Assembly: GCA_963736685.1 (NCBI GenBank)
Contig: CAVTPZ010000015.1
Coordinates: forward strand, 1 to 64,000
Direction: 5' to 3'
DNA length: 64,000 nt
Origin: DASUPK01 sp963736685
GTDB taxonomy: Bacteria > Actinomycetota > Thermoleophilia > Solirubrobacterales > 70-9
Under the pieces are notes generated by a model. The model searched no databases, was not told where the DNA came from, and saw only the letters and a program-made list of their open reading frames with translations. Every line of letters begins with the position of its first letter. Within the stretch, counting starts at the first letter, position 1. The position numbers and the translations under genes were made by a program. Positions 59,518-64,000 of this stretch are shown here, one piece after another.

Positions 59518-60783
59518 ATGGCCACCGCAGCCAAGACCGTCGCCGAGGCGTGTCGTGAAGCCAAGGATGCGTCGCACCTGCTGTCGCGCGCCAGCCGGGA
59601 CGAGAAGGACGCCTTCCTGAGGGATTTGGCGGACCGGATCGACGCTTCGGTCGAGGGTCTGCTCGAGGCCAACCGGGCCGACGTCGATGCCGGGCGCGAG
59701 GAGGGCTTGAACGAGGCTCTGCTCGACCGACTGGGCCTGACGGAGGAGCGTGTGAGCGAGATGGCGAAGGGCGTTCGGGAGATCGCCGAGCTGCCTGACC
59801 CCGTGGGCGACGTGGTCGAGGGCTGGACGTTGGAGAACGGGCTTGAGGTGGCGAAGAAGCGGGTTCCGATCGGCGTCGTGGCCGTCGTCTACGAGGCGCG
59901 GCCCAACGTGACGATCGATGCTGCCGCGCTCTGCCTGAAGAGCGGCAACGCCGCAGTGCTGCGCGGTTCGAGCAGCGCGGAGAGCTCCAATGCTTACCTG
60001 GCCGGGCTGTTGGCCGATGCGCTGACGGCCGCCGAGCTTCCCGCTGCGTCGGTGGTGCTGGTCTCGGGCGGTGGTCATGAGCAGTTGGCCGAGATCGCCA
60101 CCGCCGAAGGCTTGGTCGACCTGATCATTCCGCGCGGCGGTGAGGGGTTGAAGAATGCGCTCAAGGAGGTGGCGAAGGTCCCGGTGATGTACGCGGCCGC
60201 GGGCAATTGCCACGTGTATGTGCACCAGGACGCGGATCTGGAGATGGCGGAGCGGATCGCGTACAACGCCAAGGTGCAGCGGCCCGGCGTCTGCAATGCG
60301 GCCGAGACGCTGCTCGTCCACCGCGATGTCGCGGGGGAGCTGCTGCCGGCCCTGCTGTCGAAGCTGAGCGACGCCGGGGTGGAGCTGGTCGGGGATCAGG
60401 CGACGCGCGACGCGGCCGAAGCCCTGGCCGTCGGCGAGGCGACCGACGCCGACTGGGACACCGAGTTCCACGGCTTGAAGATGGCGGTGGGGGTCGTCGA
60501 GTCGCTCGGCGAGGCGATCGATCACATCAACCGGCACGGGACCGGACATTCCGACGCGATCGTGACCAGCTCGGAGCAGGTGGGAGATGAGTTCACGGAC
60601 GCGGTCGATTCGGCGGCCGTCTACGTGAACGCCTCAACGCGCTTCACGGACGGCTATGAGTTCGGGATGGGCGCGGAGATCGGCAATTCGACCCAGAAGC
60701 TGCACGCGCGCGGTCCGATCGGGTTGCGCGAGCTGACGACCACGAAGTACGTCGTCCACGGCAGCGGGCAGGTCAGGGAGTAG
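59518..60783 (+). CDS. proA: Glutamate-5-semialdehyde dehydrogenase (gamma-glutamyl phosphate reductase)
   Basis: The second step of proline synthesis, reducing gamma-glutamyl phosphate with NADPH. The 421-residue protein has KKRVPIGVVAVVYEARPNVT, VLRGSSSAESSNAYLAGLLA, and the catalytic Cys in QRPGVCNAAETLLVH. HGTGHSDAIVTSSEQVGDEF and STRFTDGYEFGMGAEIGNST are standard. It is immediately followed by nadD and rsfS. Normally it would sit right after proB; here a redox and sigma cassette lies between. Confidence 0.97.
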   Translation: MATAAKTVAEACREAKDASHLLSRASRDEKDAFLRDLADRIDASVEGLLEANRADVDAGREEGLNEALLDRLGLTEERVSEMAKGVREIAELPDPVGDVVEGWTLENGLEVAKKRVPIGVVAVVYEARPNVTIDAAALCLKSGNAAVLRGSSSAESSNAYLAGLLADALTAAELPAASVVLVSGGGHEQLAEIATAEGLVDLIIPRGGEGLKNALKEVAKVPVMYAAAGNCHVYVHQDADLEMAERIAYNAKVQRPGVCNAAETLLVHRDVAGELLPALLSKLSDAGVELVGDQATRDAAEALAVGEATDADWDTEFHGLKMAVGVVESLGEAIDHINRHGTGHSDAIVTSSEQVGDEFTDAVDSAAVYVNASTRFTDGYEFGMGAEIGNSTQKLHARGPIGLRELTTTKYVVHGSGQVRE

Positions 60784-60787
60784 CGAC

Positions 60788-61384
60788 GTCGCTCGGATCG
60801 GGGTCCTGGGCGGGGCCTTCAACCCGCCCCACGTGGGACATCTGCTGCTGGCGCAGGAAGCGCGCTGGCAGCTCGCGCTGGACCGGGTGCTCCTGATGGT
60901 GACGCGGCGCGCGCCCCACAAGGAGATCGAGGACGATCCGGGGGCCGAGATCAGGCTGGAGATGGCGATCCTGGCGGCCGGCGACGAGGATGTAGTGGAG
61001 GCGTCGGGGTTGGAGGTAGAGCGCGACGAGGTCTCGTACAGCTACCGGACGCTCGAGCTGCTTGCCGAGAGCGACCCGGGGGACGAGCTCTATTTCCTGC
61101 TCGGCGCGGACATGGCCGCCGGGCTGGCCAGTTGGAAGGAGCCGGCCCGGGTGCTGGAGTTGGCGTCGCTTGGGGTGGTGCCGCGGCCGGGTGTCGGCCT
61201 GGGAGCGGTGGAGTCGGCGCTCGAGCGGCTGGGTGCATCCGACCGGGCAGAAATAATCGACATGCCACTTTGCGGAGCGTCCTCGACCACAGTCAGGCAG
61301 CGAGCGCGGGAGGGAAAGCCACTCCGGCATCTCGTTCCGGATCCGGTGATCAGCCTGATCGAGGAGCGGGGGTTGTACCGATGA
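60788..61384 (+). CDS. nadD: Nicotinate-nucleotide adenylyltransferase (start codon unclear)
   Basis: Joins nicotinate mononucleotide and ATP to make deamido-NAD. Motif I is GVLGGAFNPPHVGHLLLAQE and motif II is ASSTTVRQRAREG, the ATP-binding pair. No ATG, GTG or TTG lies in frame before the first motif: the only such codon downstream (GTG 60833) would cut off GGAFNPPH. SD-like GGGAG at 60776-60780 points to the GTC at 60788, which may be an altered GTG. The stop overlaps rsfS by 4 bases. Confidence 0.9.
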   Translation, partial: VARIGVLGGAFNPPHVGHLLLAQEARWQLALDRVLLMVTRRAPHKEIEDDPGAEIRLEMAILAAGDEDVVEASGLEVERDEVSYSYRTLELLAESDPGDELYFLLGADMAAGLASWKEPARVLELASLGVVPRPGVGLGAVESALERLGASDRAEIIDMPLCGASSTTVRQRAREGKPLRHLVPDPVISLIEERGLYR

Positions 61385-61764
61385 GCCGGGGGAAGGAGAT
61401 GACCTCAGAGGAGCTGGCGCGGCGACTGGCCGCCATCGCGGACGACAAGAAGGCGACCGACCTGATCGCGCTCGATGTGCGGCAGCTGGTCGGCTACACG
61501 GACTATCTGGTGATCTGCACGGCGCGGAACGAGCGGCAGGCCAAGGCGATCCACGACGAGGTCTACCACCAGCTCAAGCGTGACGGGTGGCTTCCGGCTC
61601 GCGTCGAGGGTGTGCGGGAGTCCGAGTGGGTGCTGATGGACTATCTGGACGCGGTGCTGCACGTTTTCACGCCCGAGCCGCGGGAGCGCTACCGGCTCGA
61701 GCAGCTCTGGGGCGAGGCTGGGCAGTTGGAGCTCGATCTGGCCGGGGCTCGCGGCGCCGCCTAG
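61381..61764 (+). CDS. rsfS: Ribosomal silencing factor RsfS
   Basis: Binds the large subunit protein L14 and blocks subunit joining in starved cells. The 127-residue product has the core KKATDLIALDVRQLVGYTDY, LVICTARNERQAKAIHDEVY, GVRESEWVLMDYLDAVLHVF. An ATG overlaps the nadD stop. nadD-rsfS is a conserved pair. Confidence 0.95.
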   Translation: MSRGKEMTSEELARRLAAIADDKKATDLIALDVRQLVGYTDYLVICTARNERQAKAIHDEVYHQLKRDGWLPARVEGVRESEWVLMDYLDAVLHVFTPEPRERYRLEQLWGEAGQLELDLAGARGAA

Positions 61765-61806
61765 GTCCGCGTTTAGGCGTCCGAGCGCGCTCCTAGCCTT
61801 TCTCGC

Positions 61807-62502
61807 GTGTCCAAGGAGCGCTTCCGGCGCACCGTGCGCGGTTACGACCCCGAGCAGGTCGACGCGGCCATTGAGGCACGCGATGCGCGTCTGTCCCGCC
61901 TCGAGCGGGAGGCACAGCGGTTGGCCGAGCGGGTTGTCGAGCGCGAGAAGCGGCTGCAGGATGCGCTCAAGAAGCCGATGGCTGCCGCGGTGACCAGGGG
62001 GATCGAGGACATCTACGGGCAGGCGCGCCGTCAGGCGACGCGGATCCGGATGAAGGCGCTGGAGGACGCGGTCCAGATGGCGGATCGGGTGACCGAGTTG
62101 TCGGGGTTGAGGGACGAGCTGGGTGCCCGCGTCTCGGAGCTCGCCGAGGTGGCGAGGGAGCGGTTGGGCATCGAGGAGGACCGGCCGGCGGTCGGCACGG
62201 AGCCGGCTCAGGCCGGCGTGTTCTCGGGCGAGGTGGAGATCGAGGTGGGGCCGCTGAAGGATTTCGCACAGCTGACGGGATTCGAGGACGCGGCCGGGGA
62301 AATCGACGGCGCGTCCCAGATCAAGGTGAAGCGGTTCTCGGGCGGCCGGGCCTGGGTCTCGATCAACCTGGACAACCCGATCGATCTGCTGCGGGCGCTG
62401 GAGGAGAAGGCGCCCTTCGACTTCGTGGTCCGCGACACGCGCAGCAGCGGAGTGGTCCTCGACGTGGACGAGCAAAGCGCCAAGAAGCACCGCGCGGCTT
62501 AG
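61807..62502 (+). CDS. DivIVA-domain-like coiled-coil protein (231 aa)
   Basis: The N terminus FRRTVRGYDPEQVDAAIEAR matches the DivIVA opening that binds curved membranes in Gram-positive bacteria. A coiled coil follows (about 25-120, EREAQRLAERVVEREKRLQD), then a beta-rich C-terminal half (VEIEVGPLKDFAQLTGFEDA, GGRAWVSINLDNPIDLLRAL) not in classical DivIVA; it could be an adaptor domain. Start is a GTG. Probably a polar or septal scaffold related to this rod-shaped cell's growth machinery. Confidence 0.75.
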   Translation: MSKERFRRTVRGYDPEQVDAAIEARDARLSRLEREAQRLAERVVEREKRLQDALKKPMAAAVTRGIEDIYGQARRQATRIRMKALEDAVQMADRVTELSGLRDELGARVSELAEVARERLGIEEDRPAVGTEPAQAGVFSGEVEIEVGPLKDFAQLTGFEDAAGEIDGASQIKVKRFSGGRAWVSINLDNPIDLLRALEEKAPFDFVVRDTRSSGVVLDVDEQSAKKHRAA

Positions 62503-62575
62503 AGGCGCTCGGCCGTCACACATTCCTGATGTCTCTGCGCGCCTCGCGTCACCCGATCGGCGCGAGGATCGCCGG

Positions 62576-62983
62576 GTGCTCACCTCCAACGACAAGGGCA
62601 ACATCGCCGAGGCTGCGATCGCTCTCGAGGCGATCAAGCTCGGCATTGATGTTCTCAGGCCGGTCGCTGAACACGGCCGATATGACCTTGCATTCGATCT
62701 CGGGGAGCCGAGTGGTGCGCGTCCAGTGCAAGTGGGCGACGCTAGTGAACGACGGACGTGCGCGTCGATCTGCGTCCGCGTGGGACATCAGCCGCGGAGA
62801 GCAGGTCCGAACCGGCTACACGTCGCGAGGAGATCGATCGACGTGGTCGGCGCTATTGCCATCGACTGCGTCGGGCTACCTGCTTCCGGGGGAGACTTCT
62901 TGTTCAGATCCGATGTGGCGGTGCAACTCGGCGACTGCACGTGCGGCCCAGAAACAACGCGAAATAGGCAGCGGCCTCTATAA
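62576..62983 (+). pseudogene. PD-(D/E)XK endonuclease of the group I intron-associated type, broken by several shifts
   Basis: Frames together spell the family: LTSNDKGNIAEAAIALEAIK, LGIDVLRPVAEHGRYDLAFD (the catalytic Asp) in one frame; GSRVVRVQCKWATLV (the Q-x-K) in another; IDVVGAIAIDCVGLPASGGD in the first again. The first shift is an extra G in GGGG near 62702, and a second site near 62837 shows a four-base ATCG-type duplication plus another base. The C-terminal RPRNNAK piece is in a third frame. Four or more lesions in 400 bases exceed the local rate, so true decay is more plausible here than elsewhere. It lies just before tRNA-Ala. Confidence 0.65.
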
Positions 62984-63011
62984 ACCTGGGCACAGCGAGT
63001 ACTTGCTCTCT

Positions 63012-63084
63012 GGGGCTATAGCTCAGTTGGGAGAGCGCCGGCATGGCATGGCGAGAGGTCAGGGGTTCGAGCCCCCTAGCTCCA
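63012..63084 (+). tRNA. tRNA-Ala (GGC anticodon), slightly irregular
   Basis: The sequence starts GGGGCTATAGCTCAGTTGG, has the D-arm GCTC/GAGC, the anticodon loop ATGGCAT (GGC) and the T-arm AGGGG-TTCGAGC-CCCCT, and ends AGCTCCA. Two details are irregular: the 3' side of the anticodon stem reads GGCGAG where GCCGG would pair with CCGGC, and one T seems missing from the acceptor 3' strand. The gene may be misread by an insertion and a deletion, or it may be a degenerate copy. Confidence 0.72.
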
Positions 63085-63121
63085 CTCCCGCATCCGCTGA
63101 CGAGCTTGTCAGTCGGCGCAC

Positions 63122-63322
63122 ATGTATTTCGCGACCAGGTTCGGCTACTGGATTGAGCGCGCCGCCGGCGGCGACGAGATCCTGATCACCCGCCGTGGCC
63201 GCCGCTACGCGCGGCTGGGCCCTCCGGATCCGCAGCTCGCCACCACAGATACCTCCTCGGCTCCAGAGCCAGAAGAGGACCAGGCGGGCTCTGCTCCCGA
63301 TACTGGCCGTATTTCTCCCTGA
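63122..63322 (+). CDS. Phd/YefM-like antitoxin domain (66 aa), N terminus uncertain
   Basis: The core FATRFGYWIERAAGGDEILI and TRRGRRYARLGPPDPQL follow the Phd fold: a helix with E-R-A, then a strand and the R-x-G-R-x-x-A-R-L end. Upstream frames contain SADELVS, which may be the true beginning in another frame, so a shift is likely near 63110. No toxin partner is seen. It overlaps the convergent PPOX gene by 137 bases, so one of the two ends is not fully right. Confidence 0.55.
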   Translation: MYFATRFGYWIERAAGGDEILITRRGRRYARLGPPDPQLATTDTSSAPEPEEDQAGSAPDTGRISP

Positions 63323-63659
63323 GCGCCGCCATCCCCGCCGCGCCCTCGGCGACGTCGAGAATCCGCACGGTTCCCAGCACCTGCACCCAGGCAAGCTCTT
63401 CCCAGTCGTCCGAATACCGATCCACCGTCAGCGCCGCGCGCGGATCCCGCCGCAGGAACCGCAACCGCGCCGGCTCGGCCGCCCGCTTCGGCTTGTCGTC
63501 GATCGCGCTCCAGATCCGCCCGTCGGCCACCGCGAAGGTCACGGGCAGCACCCGTGGCGCGCCCTCCTCGTCGACCAGCCCCAGCCTTCCGACCCGCGCC
63601 GTCTCCAGCAATTCGTTTGCCCACGCAACGACCTCGGTAGGTTCCCCGGGAGCCACCAA
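63186..63659 (-). CDS. PPOX-class F420-dependent oxidoreductase (TIGR03668-like)
   Basis: The 157-residue product has a split-barrel flavin/deazaflavin fold: VGRLGLVDEEGAPRVLPVTF, DGRIWSAIDDKPKRAAEPAR, LRFLRRDPRAALTVDRYSDD, then ELAWVQVLGTVRILDVAEGA. The K-P-K-R and D-x-Y-x-D-D-W patterns are those of the TIGR03668 group, thought to use coenzyme F420. The gene is divergent from the luciferase-like oxidoreductase, with 27 bases between their starts, so they may share control. Confidence 0.85.
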   Translation of the reverse strand: MVAPGEPTEVVAWANELLETARVGRLGLVDEEGAPRVLPVTFAVADGRIWSAIDDKPKRAAEPARLRFLRRDPRAALTVDRYSDDWEELAWVQVLGTVRILDVAEGAAGMAALREKYGQYREQSPPGPLLALEPRRYLWWRAADPEGPAARSGGHGG

Positions 63660-63686
63660 CCCACTGTAGGTCGACGAAAGGAACGC

Positions 63687-64000
63687 ATGGAGCTCGGAAT
63701 CGGACTGCCGAACACGGTGCCGGGAACGACCGGCAATCAGCTCACCGACTGGGCGCGCGCCGCCGAGGACGCCGGCTTCTCGTCCCTCGGCACGATCGAC
63801 CGCATCGTCTTCCCGAACTACGAGCCCGTGGTCGCGCTCTCGGCCGCCGCCGCCGTGACCGAGCGCATCAAGCTCGTCACCGACGTCCTCCTCGGCCCCC
63901 TGCGCCAGAACGCCGCGATGCTCGCCAAGCAGTTCCTCTCCCTCGACGCCCTGGCCGGCGGCGATCGCGCGGTCCTCGGCATCGGGATCGGCGGCCGCGA
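63687..64000 (+). CDS. LLM-class (luciferase-like) flavin/F420 oxidoreductase, 3' end cut by window
   Basis: The first 104 residues of a TIM-barrel luciferase-like monooxygenase: MELGIGLPNTVPGTTGNQL, WARAAEDAGFSSLGTIDRIV, ERIKLVTDVLLGPLRQNAAM, LAKQFLSLDALAGGDRAVLG. The GIGIGGR at the end is the typical phosphate-binding loop. AAAGGAA precedes the ATG. Neighbour with the PPOX gene, both likely F420 users. Coding continues beyond base 64000. Confidence 0.9.
   Translation, partial: MELGIGLPNTVPGTTGNQLTDWARAAEDAGFSSLGTIDRIVFPNYEPVVALSAAAAVTERIKLVTDVLLGPLRQNAAMLAKQFLSLDALAGGDRAVLGIGIGGR

Noticed and set aside
62529..63185. Forward frame containing GAIAQLGERR
   Set aside because: That peptide is simply the translation of the tRNA-Ala gene; no protein is meant there, although part of the frame contributes to the broken nuclease.

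Overview
This window is very GC-rich, densely coded DNA from a Gram-positive, rod-shaped actinobacterium. Gene content (mreBCD with rodA and pbp2, rng-rplU-rpmA-obgE-proB, a PASTA-type Ser/Thr kinase, F420-type oxidoreductases, several small actinobacterial hypothetical families) points to the class Thermoleophilia, order Solirubrobacterales. That placement is inference from gene order and protein style; there is no rRNA gene here to confirm it.

Region 1 (1-13.4 kb) is a lipid/polyketide locus. It holds the 3' end of a polyunsaturated-fatty-acid-synthase-like polyketide synthase (KR then dehydratase), a single-chain acetyl-CoA carboxylase of eukaryote-like layout (biotin carboxylase, biotin carrier, central region, carboxyltransferase) and a phosphopantetheinyl transferase, i.e. 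chain builder, malonyl-CoA supply and carrier-protein activation side by side. Convergent to it are a beta-phosphoglucomutase and a GH65 disaccharide phosphorylase, and then an HMG-CoA reductase. Region 2 (13.4-15.9 kb) is a patch of small accessory genes bordered by a 3' tRNA fragment: a divergent regulator pair around a palindrome, and a four-gene operon of tiny proteins.

Region 3 (15.9-36 kb) is mostly housekeeping: kinase, OsmC, an alkyltransferase-like protein, CorA, CtaG, trigger factor, ClpP, an M23 peptidase, an ECF41 sigma factor with its epimerase-type partner and a visible cognate promoter, ClpX, RodZ-like, GroES-like, ValRS, FolC, an AbiEi/DUF559 protein with a strong inverted repeat at its start, and Ndk. 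Region 4 (36-48 kb) is the cell-shape cluster: maf, mreB, pbp2, rodA, mreC, mreD, a second pbp2, a second rodA, rng. Region 5 (47.8-62.5 kb) is the rplU-rpmA-obgE-proB / proA-nadD-rsfS block. It carries a Vps62-like membrane protein, an alcohol oxidase/aldehyde dehydrogenase/PfpI cassette and an ECF sigma module inserted between proB and proA. Region 6 (62.5-64 kb) has a decayed PD-(D/E)XK endonuclease, a tRNA-Ala, a Phd-like antitoxin, a PPOX F420 enzyme and the start of a luciferase-like oxidoreductase.

Many reading frames are broken by single-base gains or losses, often in G or C runs: PKS, ACC, PPTase, GH65, beta-PGM, the M23 start, valS, the first pbp2, and the PD-(D/E)XK gene. Because valS, an essential gene, is among them, residual assembly indels are the likeliest explanation. 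Broken genes are therefore annotated here as full-length loci with the break points stated.
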